A stretch of 64,000 nt of DNA from Fomitopsis serialis (Eukaryota > Basidiomycota > Agaricomycetes > Polyporales > Fomitopsidaceae): assembly GCF_022376445.1 (NCBI RefSeq), contig NW_025954966.1, positions 496,001 through 560,000 on the forward strand. The letters run 5' to 3'. The first letter of the stretch is position 1; each line of letters opens with the position of its first letter. Both the position numbers and the translations under genes were made by a program. Below are positions 48,026 to 61,689 of the stretch, piece after piece. The notes beneath the pieces are model-generated. The model had not been told where the DNA came from. It was given only the letters and a program-made list of their open reading frames with translations, and did no database searches.

Positions 48026-50192
48026 TTAGTCGTTCTGGGATGCCCAGGCCTCTAAGAGCTCCTGCGATCGGGCTGACCTTGGCTTGATATCGCACACAAT
48101 ATGTTTGGGAAATCTGCGGGAGTGACATCGTCATTGACACTGATTCGCGTATAAGCTGAGCTTACTTACACTATAATGTCGTTTGTGTAGTCCATCGCGG
48201 GTATGATGGGAATACCACCCTGGCCGAGCTTAGGCACAACTTCGCATGTCGCTAAGACCGTCACGACGATCGCAAAGATTGTACCCTCCGCAAAGTGAAA
48301 GCCTGGGCAGGTACGACGACCGAAACCAAACGCAATGTCGGTGACATTGCGCATCTTGACGTCGTCACCGCCGAACCGCTCGGGCTTGAACTCGTTCGGC
48401 TGCGGGAACTCCGTTGGGTCGTGGAGTATATACCTAAAACACGGGTCAGTGGTGGGTCGAGTGGGTCATGGCACGCTGATAAACTGCTGACCATATGTTG
48501 GGCACGACGATTGATGCCTTCGGGAGCAGATAGCTTTCGTATACATCATCCTGGCTGAGCGCGTGGGGGAGGCCTGCAGAATACGACATATCAATGCAAG
48601 CCAATCCGCCTGCTGGGATACAAACCTAGGGGGGCAGCGGGAAACCATCGATACACTTCCGCTACGATGCTCCGGACAAATGGGAGCGACGGCCGATCCG
48701 CTATGGATGGCAGACACTCTGAACCTACCACGGCCTCGATTTCCGCTTGGGCTTTGGCCTGAACCTCCGGGTGGTGCAGCATGGCCAAGAAGAAGGTGAA
48801 TATGGTAGACATATTCTAGAAATTGTCCTGTCAGTGACGGTTAGAATCATCGCCAAAAATTACCCACAGTGTCGAGGCCACCCCCGAAACAAGAGGCTGC
48901 TGCCCAGACAAGTGAAGCTTCATCTTCGCCAGTCATCTTACCCTTGAGCTGCTCGAGCACGCTCGCGACCAGGCATGGCCCTTCCATGAATCCTTTGTCC
49001 TACGAATGACCGACGCCTCAGTGCTGCAGGGCGGCACTTTGTACCGGTCTAAATACGCACAATCCGACCTTTGCACCACTTGTAAGGCAACCAGGAGGCT
49101 TTGTCATCCACCGCTCTCCAGTTCTCTGCTAATCGCAGAAATGACGTCCCAGGCATCCAGCGTGGCATCCAACGAACTGAGAATCCTGAAGTCAAGCACT
49201 GTTCGGTGCGTAAAGCCGTCCTCGTACGTACGCTGCGGGATGAAGTTCACCATCCACCTCCCCGGTTCAGTTGCAGAGCCGAAGTTTTCCATTGCTTCAA
49301 ACCCTATGGTGATCATCGGATCGTTATCGTGTTTGACGGTGTACCCATACGTGACACGCATGATGATCGCGGCAATGCGTCTAGCGGCACAGCGCAGTGA
49401 CCACGCCGATCAGTTGTCACGCAAGACGCCAGAAAAGTGCACATACTCACGTCTTCGTTTGGCTAACCAATGTCTCGGGCGATCGGATGATGCCTCTGAC
49501 GAGTTTGCGTGCTTCAAGCTCTTGGACTGGCTGATAGTGCGAGACCGCACCCGGATTGAATGATAGTGCAACGATTTTGCGCTGTGCGCGCCATTTGTCG
49601 TTATAGGGCGACATTGGGATCTTCACGCACAGCCCAGAGCTACGTAATCAAGACGTGAGAGTGAGATGCGCTGCAGATACAGCGAGAATAACGGTTCGCA
49701 CAGCTCTGCCATTGTCTGGGAAGACATCAGCATGCCATTGCCCTGCCAGATACAGTAGACATACCAAGGACGGACGATCTGAGTATATAGCAGAGCGACT
49801 CTCGAGGAGATCTTTCGCAGCTTTTGCCGAGTTCAGGACGACTAGATGGTCCCCGAGAGCTTCCAAATGAATGATGTCACCTGGCAGAAGATCCGACGAC
49901 ATTATCAGTGTAAGGGAGGAATAGTCGGGACGTCGGACGCACCAAATTTGTCTGCCCAAGCTGTGTACGCGAGCCATGGGTGCTCTTGAGGTATCTGCAG
50001 CAGGTTGCGTATGACTGGCCAGCCAGTCGGGCCAGGAGGGTATAATCGGTCTGCCTTAGCAACAACGGAAGTGGTGAGGAATGCACAAATGCATAGAATG
50101 CCGGTTAGCACGAGATCAGCCTGTACAACTTTCAACAGAAATGCAGACAATGAGCAAGCAACGCCGAGCGCGAGCGCGTTCTCCCTAAACAT
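48026..50192 (-). CDS. Cytochrome P450 monooxygenase 2 (basidiomycete type)
   Basis: The start is MFRENALALGVACSLSAFLL, with a second hydrophobic segment (LVLTGILCICAFLTTSVV) and the hinge RLYPPGPTGWPVIRNLL. Further exons give IIHLEALGDHLVVLNSAKAA and IYSDRPSL, then MAELSGLCVKIPMSPYNDKW, joined by introns. MRVTYGYTVKHDNDPMI and ENFGSATEPGRWMVNFIP follow. The I-helix exon leads to MSTIFTFFLAMLHHPEVQAK. The K-helix region is FVRSIVAEVYRW (ExxR). The heme loop is FGFGRRTCPGFHFAE, fully canonical. The last intron donor is GTAAGT after DIIV, and the final exon FPKHIVCDIKPRSARSQELL gives the normal P450 end. It resembles the large agaricomycete P450 families (CYP5144/CYP512 style, by eye). It is not a duplicate of P450-1. 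Confidence 0.87.
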
Positions 50193-51581
50193 GGCTCGCG
50201 GGAGTGGTAGAACTATGCAGGGGTGCCGTTCCAAGGTGCCAGTGGTCGGAGTCAAGCGGGATATGAACACATTCAGTGCCCAGATCAAAGACAGTGCGGA
50301 CTAGCGGCTGTTTTTGCGAATGATATTTGAAGTGACCGTAAGTTCGATGAATCTCAGGCTGACAGTCATTTGTGAAGCATCAGGCCCCAGGGATGTTGTA
50401 CACAAGATGACGCGGACGCACCTGGAGCCTCCGGCATTGGAGCTCGACGAGGAATTCCGACTATGTGTATGGTACGTTGATGGTACGACACACTTGCGTG
50501 CGGAGGACATCTCTATGCAAATGACTGGAAGCGTTGACACTAAATTTGAACGTTGAGCGGTTGTGTGGCCCACCGTCACGCACCGGGTTCCAATCGCGTG
50601 ACGGTCACATTGCTAGTTTACGTGTAACTAGCTACTAACCAGCGCCGTAGTTTACCGAACACATCTCGTTCCGAGTCGTTCCGCGTCTGTAACTTTAAGT
50701 ATGTAATGGTCCGAGCTCCTCGTATCGCAGGTGGTGTCCATGATGTGACAGCATCCGCGAGTGCGTATTGCAGTGATGCTTCCATTTCTCAGCGTACCGG
50801 CAACCTGTCACCGGTTCACCGCCCAAGATACTGACCGATCCAAGCATGCCATTGAGCAATTGCATCTTCATCAGAGCCGTGCCACCTGTTATGTCGACAC
50901 GGAGATGATCATGGCACGTACAGACTGCTGCGGTACAGTAAGTGCGAAGGCGCTCAGTCTCGAAGTTTGCCCACTGCTACTTCTTTCAACGAGGGTATTT
51001 CTTTTCTTGTTCAGTAACAGAGACTAACTTCTGTCATGCACGTCATTGCATCAGGCTTCAAGATGATTCTGGGGTGTCAACTGACTAGGACAACTCCCAC
51101 GCTATACGAACGGGAAGTCGACTCACCAGGCCTCAAGGCCTCAGGCCTTTCGGGGTACGCTCTCATGGACCGGCCGCGCTCTGCGGTCCATCATTGGCAA
51201 CGACGTGTTGCTCTCAATTTGCCCTCTCACGCGTCAGTCTTTGCGATAGACTCCCGGCCGCTCCATGCGGCATGACTGACGCAACTCCGGCGACCACGAG
51301 ACTCCACGTAGTAGTTGGATCCGGTAACTTCTCGTGTCATTATGATGAACTCTGTGCGATACTTGTACGATACTGTCTCGCGAAGGGTGGCGTAGCCGTG
51401 GCAAGCTGTAGCATCCTCTCTCTTTCGTCAACGACGAGCTGAGTCCTCCATCACCTGAGTCATATCGATCTGACAATCAGTCATCACTACTAGTACATCT
51501 GTGAGCACAAGCAAACATGATAAACACTGGTCTTCTTTATCCGAGACGACCTGGTAAACCTTCCGCAGCCACTCTTTCCGC
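50193..51581. other. Intergenic between P450-2 and PKS2
   Basis: A plus-strand open frame at 50314-50556 is not recognised. A hairpin CCGTCACGC/GCGTGACGG spans 50573-50604, and GGCCTCAAGGCCTCAGGCC-like repeats lie near 51140. Confidence 0.4.
50573..50604. repeat. 9-bp perfect inverted repeat
   Basis: CCGTCACGC is followed after 14 nt by GCGTGACGG. It lies about 380 nt upstream of the P450-2 start codon, so it could be an operator-like site or chance. Confidence 0.55.
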
Positions 51582-54500
51582 TTACACAGCCACAGGGTTA
51601 GGCGGAATGATGCCCTCTTGACGCCAGTAATTGACCCAACGGGAAACCTCCTCTATGCCAATCGTTGGTATGACTCCATCGCGTAGCGTCGCAGAAGCCT
51701 CTAGTCCATGAGTGATATCCATACGAGGATTGAGCCTCTTCATCACATTTGGCCGGGAGTCATATGGATTCATAGGACAGCGGTATTGCTCGAGGAAACG
51801 TTGACCCCGCTCCAGACAACGCACCATATCTGCATCGTCGTGCAGCATAAGACCGCGTTCGAGTCGCGTGAACCAGTCTGAGTACGACACGAGTGGGAGG
51901 TCTAGGACCAGTGCGAAGTGTTTGAATACCTCCGACCACGTCACCGGGTGCGGGTGACGTAGGTGGAGAATCGTTTCCGGGCTGTCCATGAACTCGATCA
52001 ACGCAGCTGCAGCCGCACCGACTGGAATCCAAGCGACTTCCTGCAATGAGTTTAGTATGCGGAGTCAAGTGCATTCCGTGAGGGTTTAACCACTTACTCC
52101 AGACGCGTCCGGGAGACGCCCTAACGCAATGCTAGCGGACACCATCGAGGGTACCAATTCCGACGTCCTCCAGGCGCCGATTTTGCTCCCACTGATTTGG
52201 CCAACGCGCACGACGGTAGGCGACCAAAGGCTGTTCTCCCCAGCGAGAGTGATTAGGTGCTCGGCGACCCATTTCGACTCGAAGTAGCTCTCGCCGACAA
52301 TGATCGAGGGATCCTCAACCAATGCCTCGAGGACGGGCTTATGATCAGGTAGTTCTGTACAGGGTTTTTCTGTCAGAGACATGAATAGTTGAGAATAGGA
52401 GACGCACTTCTAATCACGCCTGCCGTACTGGAAAAGAGAAGTTTGACGTGTGCGGCGGATGTGGAGGCGAAGTCAATCATATTGCGCACGCCGCGAATAT
52501 GAGGCTCCGGCTCCGACAGCGACTCGAACAGATCGACTGACCAGGCTAAAAATGATCGTCAGACATGTATGTGTGATTATCACTCAGTGAACACGTCCGT
52601 ACCAAGATGGACGATATGAGTCACGGAGCGGAGAAGCTGCATATGCGGCCGAAGTGAGTAGCGTTTACGTGACTGTAACACGATGGTCCTTACCTCGTCA
52701 TATGCTTCAAAAGATAGGCCAAACTTGGTCTTCGTTACGTCGCCTTCCCATATAGTCAGCGCATGCGAGTTGAGAACAGACGTGTCCAGGTCCTGGGCAG
52801 CGAACGCATCTAACAAGCGATCTGGCGCTGACCTCCCCGACGACTGGCGGCGAACGATGACGATAACTTTGTCATACGAAGAGTCCGATAGGAGATGGGC
52901 GAGTACGTGCGACCCAATTCTCCCTGTCGCTCCCGTCAACAGCACAGTCTTGTCCATATCGACTCTTGTGATTACGTTCCGTGAAGGCAAGTCGGATGAG
53001 TACTTCTCGAGCATGCACGTCGTTTCGTGCGCCTTCTCCCTTATTGTACGTGCGTCCAAACGGGTGACAGGTTGACTCGGAATGCCAGAAGGATTGGTGA
53101 TTGACGCGTCAGATGCCTTTTCACGGAACCTCTGGAGATCAGCTAGTGTGATGTCGGCGAGAAGTTGAAGCTGTGAGATGATCAGGTACGGTTCCAAGAC
53201 GCGCGACAACCTCGTGGCTGACAAAGAGTCCAGACCATAGGAAGTGAGAGGCGCCTCCGGGGAAAGGTCTTCGCTGTCGATGTCGAGCACTTCGCAAATG
53301 ACGTCGCTTAGGTTGCGTTCCAAGACATCTGATGACACTTGAGAAGTGTCGGAAAGAGTTGCCTTGGGCACGAGGTGGTCGTAGAGAGGGGAATGTCCAA
53401 GATTGCTTTGGACAAGGCTCCAGTCAAAGTCCGGGATGTACTGCCACAGAGGGCCTTCACGCAGCTTCAGGAGCGTCTCATGGATGCACTCGCAGAGCTC
53501 TGTTAAATTTCGTCAGAATTGATATGTCGCATTTTCCATCTGTATACGCCCACCTTGGCACGTCATTGCCCAGGAGCTCAGATGCCTGTAGCGCGACCAT
53601 CGTATGCTGTCAGTAGCAGCCACCGTGAGGACCACGCCAGTATCGCTCATCATCGGTGGAACGATAGTAGCGGCATTCGGGTAGCGTCTTGTGAAACCTG
53701 TCAAAGCAGTATTTGCACTGGGTGGACATGAGTATGGCAGCGGAGAATCGGCACGGCTTCGTACCTAGAGTAGTTCGTTTGACCAGCATTGCCTGTCATT
53801 CCCGCGACGGACGAAAAAAGAAGCATGAAGTCCAACGAATCTATGTTGATGGCTTTCTCCAAAGCTTGAAACGCACCGACTTTGGCGACGAAAGGTCCCT
53901 CGAAGGTCTCATGTGTCTGAAGAGGGAAGGTACGATCAATGAGAATGGCAGTCATGATCATGCATCCGCCGATCGGTTTCTTGATTGAGGCCACCAATCC
54001 CTTGGTCTGCTCAAATGATGACGCATCGACGGCTTCGGTACGGAGCACTAAGTCGTCCCGAGAGCGTAGATACGCCAAGAGACGCAAAGCGATGAATTCA
54101 TCCTTCGGCACGAGATTGGCAGTCCCCGAACGGGAAGTGAGGACGATTTCGCGTGCCCCGTTCTGAAAAGCTCACACATTAACACGCACGTGTGGAGAAC
54201 ATCGGACATAAGTCCATACCTGATACATCCAGTGTGCAACGTGCATCCCAAGGCCTCCAATTCCCCCCACCAAGATATACGTCTTTTCGGAGTCAAAGAT
54301 GGAGGTCTGCAATGGGACTTCCACCGGAGGTGCCACACCGACCATTTGAATAGGAGGGACGAACACCTCGTTAGAGCTGCCACGATCCGAGAGCGCTACC
54401 TTCAATGCGTCGCCTACAACCCATGGGTCCTCGGCAAGGACACGCGCCACCCCGCTGCTCGGGTCGTCCCACTGAAATACCTTTCCTGATTGTAGCTCGG

Positions 54501-57500
54501 TCACAGTCTTGTCGACGTCGCTGCCAGTCATCCGCAGTCTGCCGGAAACAACGAATTTTGGCTGATGAGCAAGCACGGCCCTAGTCTCTGAGGAGCTAGC
54601 CTGCGACGGCAGACGCAGAACATGCAATCCACGGTCCTCGTAGAATTGACGTATGTCTTGTCCAATCACTGCATCTGAATGCGTCACAAGAATGTATGAG
54701 TCCTGCAATCGCTGTGGGTCGCTACAGATGGCAGGTCCAACGGCTAGTGTTGCGATGATTGCAGCAAGCGCAGGAGGACCGCGCTGGAGATCCTCGCCAG
54801 TCCCCAATTCGAGCAGGCTCCCGCGATGGGCGACGATGTGATTGGTCAGCGGCTTGAATGTGATACCAAGATAGTTGACGGAGGAGCCAGCCACATGTCC
54901 GACGAATATCCAGCACGAAGAGATGGTTGATGTTACTCCTGTAACCTTGATAAGAACGTGCCCAGGTGGAACCGCCGGTTTTGACACCTGCGAGAGGGTA
55001 GAATGTTGGTATACCCACGGCGCCTCAGAGTCAAAGGCAGTGGTCCGCCTTGGCGCGGAGGACGCTATTAGCCTAGGAGCGCGAACTGAGCCATCCTCGT
55101 TCAGGAGCATTTCATGTTCGGCAAGTGGATGTGCACAGAGCGACCGTGCTGCCTCGTCATGCTCTCCAAGAGGCCAAGATGAGGGGAAGACGATACAGAA
55201 CACACGCCACGACGGGTACTCTTTTCGGAGAGACCTCGTGAAGCCAAGGATCGCGTCGCCGTCCGTGCCTTCGCGAGTAATGAAGCACAGTGACTCTCTG
55301 TCCGATGTGTTCAATGAGCAGATGGCTTGCTGGAGCTTCGTTATCTCGTTCCCTCGATGGTACTGAAAGACGCGAAGATCGCAAATCTCATCCTCTAGTG
55401 ACTGCCGTGTCCATCATTTAGCATGGTCCAAGAATGCGAGGGCACACTGTACATACGCTGTCGGTGTTCTCTGACGTCTTCGCGCTGAGCACACCAATAC
55501 CGGGCTGCGACGACTTGTGGAGATGGATGCCAAGCTGGTGATGCGCCATCTCGTACCGGTTGCGCACAAGAGGTGGCGCTCGCCCATGGGCGGCCACTTC
55601 AAGCGCCTGCACAGTGCAGAGCGTCTCACCGTGTTCATTTGTAAGCTGGAAGTCATATGTGAGGGACTCTGGCATGTCATGAGCATATACAGTCTAGACA
55701 CAGGGTACATATTGAAGTGCTCACCAGGTGTCCATCTGACGAAGACACCATAGGCGTAGATCCTCTCAGGAATCCCTTGCGCGAGTGAGTCATGGAGAAT
55801 CAACGCGCCGACTTTCGATGGGAGGTAATACAAGCCGTGTGCGACGGCGCCGGTGATCCACGGGTGCACAGCAACATGAAGGGCAGCATCCAAGATTGCA
55901 GGATGTAGTCGGTAGTCTGAAAGGCTGAAGACCAGTGGTCAGACTATAACGAACACACCAGACAGCCACCACTTACTTGTCCAAGTCATCTCCTGCTCCA
56001 CGCAATTCTATCAAGAGCTCCTCTAGCCCTGACGAGTCAACACCATGATACCAGGATAGCACTCTCTTGTACGAAGGGCCGTAGTTGGCAAATGAACCAA
56101 GGCTGTCATAGAAGCTCTTCGTTTCCCGCTTTGTCAGTCGAGCACGTATGTCGTCCAGAGGTACTATAGAGGACGTTGCGTCATCTTCGCGTTCCTTAGA
56201 GAGATAACCGGTCGCGTGAACGCGGTGATACTGGCAGCGATGTCAATTCCTCTCTATGTGATGCGAAAACATGCACTTACAGTCGGAGGCCACATTTTTG
56301 TGAAATCAGCCCCAGCGGCGCTACAAACTCTCCATTTGGATCCCTCCAATTTAACGTCGATTGGTGTCGGAAGTTCCCCAGAGAGCGATAGCATTGAGTG
56401 GAATTGTACATCCCACAGCCTCCATGCCCCGAATTCGAGTGCCTGAGACATACTGATTAGCTACTCATCATGGATGACATGTACGCTGTACGCACCATTT
56501 CCAAGAAGCCTGACGCAGGCATGATGGGCTCATTTTTGATGATATGATCCGCTAAACCGGGATGCGTCTGCGTATTTATCCGAAGTTGAGGATAGTTGAG
56601 AGGGCCATTCCGAGCCTGTCTCTGTCGGGTGATCTCGAAGGTCGGAGCCACATACGGAACTTCCTTCCGCATGAACGGGTACTGCGGGAGAGCTGCTCCC
56701 TGACTCTCCGCCGTGCCATACAGAACATCCATGTCCACGCCCGAGTAGCCTGCACATGCCAACTGCCCGACAAAGTCAATAATCGGTGTCAGTTCACCGA
56801 CCTCTACGGACTTGGACCGCTTCAACGGACTCAGCACCGTCGCGCCCTCCCCACATTGGCGGCGATGTACCCAGAAAGTACAGGGTGAGGACCAAGTTCA
56901 ACGAAGATTGCCCGTGGGTGCCGAGCTTGAATGGACGTCACAGCGAGATCGAACATAACCGGCCCAAGTGTGTTATTCCAGAAGTAGGGGGCGTCGAAGG
57001 GCGCGCTCTGAATATCGCCAGAGAGGGTAGAGAACGTTTCCACCTTAGTGGATCCGATGCTGTGCGTCTCGAACACCTTCCCGACCAGCTCTTCGTACTC
57101 GGCTTGGCAGAATGTCATCATCGAGGAGTGCACAGCTACGCGCGTGCGCAGACTAGTTGCCAAGATTCCGGTTGCCTTCGCTCGCTGCACGGCCGACGAA
57201 ACATGTTGCGCAGAGCCAGATAACGTGACGGCGTTTGGGGCATTGAAACATCCGATCTCCAAGACAGCGGGTCCGAGCTCTGCGATGACCTCAGCAATGA
57301 TCTCTTTCGCCAGCTCGGAGGAGCAAGCCAACGCTGCCATAGTGCCGCCATGTCCTTCCAATGCTTCCATCACCTGGCCCCTTGCTATCGCAAGCTCGAC
57401 CGCCATCCCCTTTGAGGCCGCGCCCGACGCATAGAGGACTGCTGTCTCGCCTGCAGAATGGCCAACCACTACATCCGGCTTCACGCCGATGGCAGCGAGG

Positions 57501-59821
57501 GTCTCAACAAGTGCGATTTGCAGGATAGTTAGCGCAGGAAGGGTGATGGAGGCCGGCCAGACATCTCCCAGGTTATCGGGTATGTTGGAGTCGTCGAAGA
57601 GACCGATATGGGTGATTAGGGACTTGCCGGTCACTCCAGCATACACATGGTCGAGCTCTACAACAGTGTCGTGGAACGGCACACACGTCTTGAACAGCTC
57701 GCGGCCCACTGCGAAGTTGGAGTTAGTCACTCTGAACGTGACCCATTCACCAAGAAGCATACTGACTGTTCCAGTGCTGCGGGCCCTGTCCGGAGAAGAC
57801 AAACACGACCTCCGGTGTGATTTTTGGCGTAATCACTGGCTCTGAGAAGCGGGGGATCTGCCCCTCAGGGGTCACAGAATATGCTTTCCACAGCATCGAC
57901 CGTGCCCGTCGACCGAGCACACGTCCAACTTGCATGCGATCGCAATCGACAAGGACGCTCTTCAGTGATTCGCCGACAGCCGAGGCAGACCGCGGTGATA
58001 GACCCCCTGCAATCAGGAGCAACGGCATCATCGACCTCCCGCACGACCATATACGCGGCACGTCACCCGTATTGGATGTATGGGACTCTATGACGCAGTG
58101 CCCATTCGCACCGCCAATGCCTGAGCTCGACATCGCAATAAGCGCATGGCCGGAGGGTGAGCAGATGGCCAGCTTCTCTGAGGTGACAGGCACGCGCATG
58201 TTGTATTCCGCCCATCGAATTGCCGGGTTCGGGACGGAGAAATTGACGGTCGGCGGAATGACGCCGTGCTCGATGATATGGCAAACTTTGCAGAGAGACG
58301 ACAGAAACGCCGCGATTTCAGTGTGGCTGCAGACTACTTGAATATAGTCGACATGAGTCAAGACTAACAGACATACCCAATGTTTCCCTTCACGCTCCCG
58401 ACCAGAAGCTCAGCATCTCTCCTGAACTGGGCGCCTACCCAGTTTGCTTCGGTTGGATCGCCAGATGCCGTGCCTGTTCCATTGCATGAGTTGTATGCAG
58501 GATATCAAAGGAGGGGAAGTATATACCGGTCGCATGCAGCTCAATAAAGTCTACCTCTCTTGGAGACCGTCCGGCCTGCGCGAACGCACGGAGCATAGCA
58601 TCCTGCTGTGCGGAAGCAACTGGCGCACTAATTGGTGCTAGCGAACCAGAAGAATTTACACCAGTCCCAAGAATCTATAACCACTGTTTTAAACAAGGCG
58701 CGAAGTTAAAGGTTTCGGAGCAACTCGACGCACAGCAGCATAGATTCTATCACAGTCGCGGAGCGCCGCATGGAGAGGCTTCAGCACAATCGAGACGACC
58801 GCCTCGCCGCGGCCGAATCTGCGAGCATTCATCAGTCAAGAAACGTCACACGATGACGTAGAAGAGAAGTATTACCCATTAGCAGAAGCATCGAAAGGCT
58901 GGCTTTTCCCGTCGGGAGACAGGATACCTGCCTGGTGTACAGAAGCCATTCTGAAAACCTTTCGAATGATAGAGTAATTGTCAATGCTCCATTCTGATAC
59001 GCGGTGATAGGCGCTTGCATGCGCACCTGTGGTTCAGCTGGCAGCCGCCAACAACGGCTGCTTCGCAGTCGCCGTTCCGTAACGCTTGAACAGCTAGGTG
59101 TGTAGCATACAGCGTCGAGCTGCATGCTGTATCGAGCGGTATGGTCGGTCCACGGAGATCGAGATGGTAGGAGACACGATTTGCTACCATAGATGGCGCC
59201 CAGGAAGGTGCTCCGCGAACTTCCATGTCATCCTGCAGTGACGAAGTCAACGAGATGCGTAGAATATATATGACGTAAAGACTTACGTGCCCAGATACAG
59301 AGAATATATCGTGAGACACCGCTGACATATAGCAACCCACATTCTGCCCTCTGTAGTCAATCCCTGAGTCAACCAATGCCAGAAACGTAGTCTCCAACAA
59401 TTTGCGCGTTCCCAATGTCATTAGTCTGGCATCCTTGCCGGCGATACCAAATTCAGTCGGATCGAAAAGGTCGATATTCTTGAGGAATGCGCCTGTATCC
59501 GTCACCACTTGACCGGGAGCTGTCCCTTTGAGCCTGGAGCTCCTCCATCAGCATTGAACGCCAACATTAGGATCCTAAGGTCGTACGTGTGCACATTGAA
59601 GCGCTTTGTCGGTATTTTCTCGTACGCCTCTCCGCCTTGTATGAGGAAATCATAGAATGACTTGTAGTCAAGGTTTGAGTCGCTACAACCGCCGCTTGGG
59701 AGTTCGGCGGAGATACCAACCTGTGCACGTCGGAATCGTTCAGCTCGAGTAAACGCACCAATAGATTGCCTGTCGAATCACTGACTATAGCGACTGGAAA
59801 GCCTTTCCCTGAGTGAGACAT
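51582..59821 (-). CDS. Highly reducing polyketide synthase PKS2 (paralogue of PKS1), two apparent frameshifts
   Basis: The exon plan and domain order are the same as PKS1. It begins MSHSGKGFPVAI; the next exon gives [69 protein letters not shown] and LDAALHVAVHP. The ER-like region is degenerate as in PKS1. [63 protein letters not shown] and [11 protein letters not shown]. It ends VNYWRQEGIIPPNPVAV. Two one-base losses break the frame: in the KS near 58931-58937 (after EWLLYT) and at the AT end near 56842-56852 (after LSGYIAANVG). No alternative splice site I tested restores either. All other exons are open with conserved junctions. Either it is a recent pseudogene or the assembly has two indel errors. 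Confidence 0.88.
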
Positions 59822-61689
59822 GGCAACGCTAGCGGCCGCTTCCGCTGAACCGTAGAGGCCGGCGAACAAACCTGACTTATAGTTGAGATGGGGTACAATC
59901 CGTTCGACAATCACCTTTATACGTCGTAGGTGAGTACAGATTGGCTTCGATGTTTGCATCTGAGTGTCGTACTTGGGTTCCCCTCAACGCGACTACATTG
60001 ACATGAGAAGCAACGGCACCACCCGTGTACAACGGAGTTGGATTCCAGCACTCAGCTATCTAGTAGGAAAGGTGCTTCCATCAAATTGTGAGCTACCTGC
60101 GATCCCGTCAATTCGCATTCCATGACAGAAACGTACTGATGAAATACTGTTTTGACACCTTCACTTGATGTCCATGTGCACGCCGTGATGCTTGCTAGAA
60201 CCAGTAGAAGCGGTGCCAGAAGATTCGCCCTGACCAAACGACGAGCCATTTCTGGCTATGACTCGGATGTTCGTAAGGTGTGGCTCCGTGCCGAAGTAAC
60301 CAGCAGAACATCTAACCTTCTGGCGCAACAATGAGGGGCTCGCCTCAAAATGCCTTCGGCGCCATTTGGTATCATGTCGAAGTAGCATCCAGCGATTAGG
60401 GTAATCAGTTATGGTTCCAAGCGTTGTCAAACGCTACCTAGGGACAATTGGTCCGACCCAACTGCACTGGCAGGAGGTCGAGGTGATCGTGACGAGGTCA
60501 GAGGCGTGAGTTACTTACAGTGAGTACGTGACGCCCCGGTGACGCCACCAAGTGTCGTGCATTCGGAGTTCAAAAGGTGATTGCTGTATCGGGCCTAGAT
60601 CTTGGCTCCCTCTCTGCTCCGAGTGCCACATGCCACTGTTGACTACTTATCCTACTAAGTCGACCGATGTCAGGTAAGCTTATCCAGGTCCTGCAAGTAG
60701 GTAAGTATTAATGCGTACTTCCACTCCCTGGCCATCCGATGTCGGGGAACCCACGAAGCAACCCCATTTCCCACCACACAGTCCAAGCGCTTTGAACATC
60801 TCAACTTGAAGTCTTACCGCCAATGCCGAAAACATGACGGACGCGGGAAGACTGATCTAAGTATCAATCAAAATGGACTGATCAGCACGTTGGATGCGAA
60901 CACCGGCTTCGGTATTGTTGACAAAACTTGGAATTCTCTTAGAGTTGATCATTTTGTGTACGATGTAAGTGATGCGTGGGTAGCGGCGAGATGTTACGGT
61001 CCGATTTGAGTACTTGAGTGCTGACCTGAACGTCGACAACGCCCGCGTCATTTGTAGTGACACCTGCTATACATAGATGCATCAAGCTTTCAAGGTGGAT
61101 GTCCGCCGAGAGTGCCGAGAGTGTTTGAGCGTATGGTCGGCGGTCGCATGAAAACTACTCGACTGTCAAAGAGATTCAATCTCGATATCCAGATCGCACA
61201 GTGTCTCATACGGTCGTCGATGAACTAGTAGTACTAGTTTATACGTAGTACCAGAGTAGCTTTGGCGAGGTGGCATACTATGTATCTGGGTTCAAGCAGC
61301 CTCCCGTACTGATTCGGAAGTACGGTTAGTACTGACCGGTGCCAAACCGCCAAAGTAATGGACCCGCTGGGGTGGACTTGTCCACGTGGACTCCGCGGAG
61401 CTGGACTGACCAAACAATGACGCCGATAACGAGCTGATTAGATTCGCATTATATAGTCTACTGACTGATTGTAAACCGTTATTACTGCCCTATTGTCACT
61501 GATCACAATGTTTCTTACTAGTAGTCTGACCAACTGTTTCGTGATATGCAGCGAAGCGCATTAAGCCGTGTACACATTTTCGCGTCGACGGGTACAAGTA
61601 GATACCGTAATGAAGTAGCCTAATGTATTTTAGTGATGTTGGTCCCAAATCAGCATGCTATGGCGTGAGTATGACTCGGATGATCCGCG
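59822..61689. other. Upstream region of PKS2
   Basis: The divergent PKS2/MT2 interval starts here. Minus-strand open frames at 60052-60430 are unrecognised. Unlike the left arm, it holds no membrane-protein gene. Nothing else is visible up to the GC-rich tract. Confidence 0.4.
59916..59921 (-). promoter_or_regulatory. TATA-like element of PKS2
   Basis: TATAAA on the minus strand lies about 95 nt upstream of the chosen start codon, a spacing similar to the PKS1 element. Confidence 0.45.

Noticed and set aside
48026..50192. P450-2 as a duplicate of P450-1
   Set aside because: The heme loops, I-helices and intron positions differ; they belong to different P450 families.
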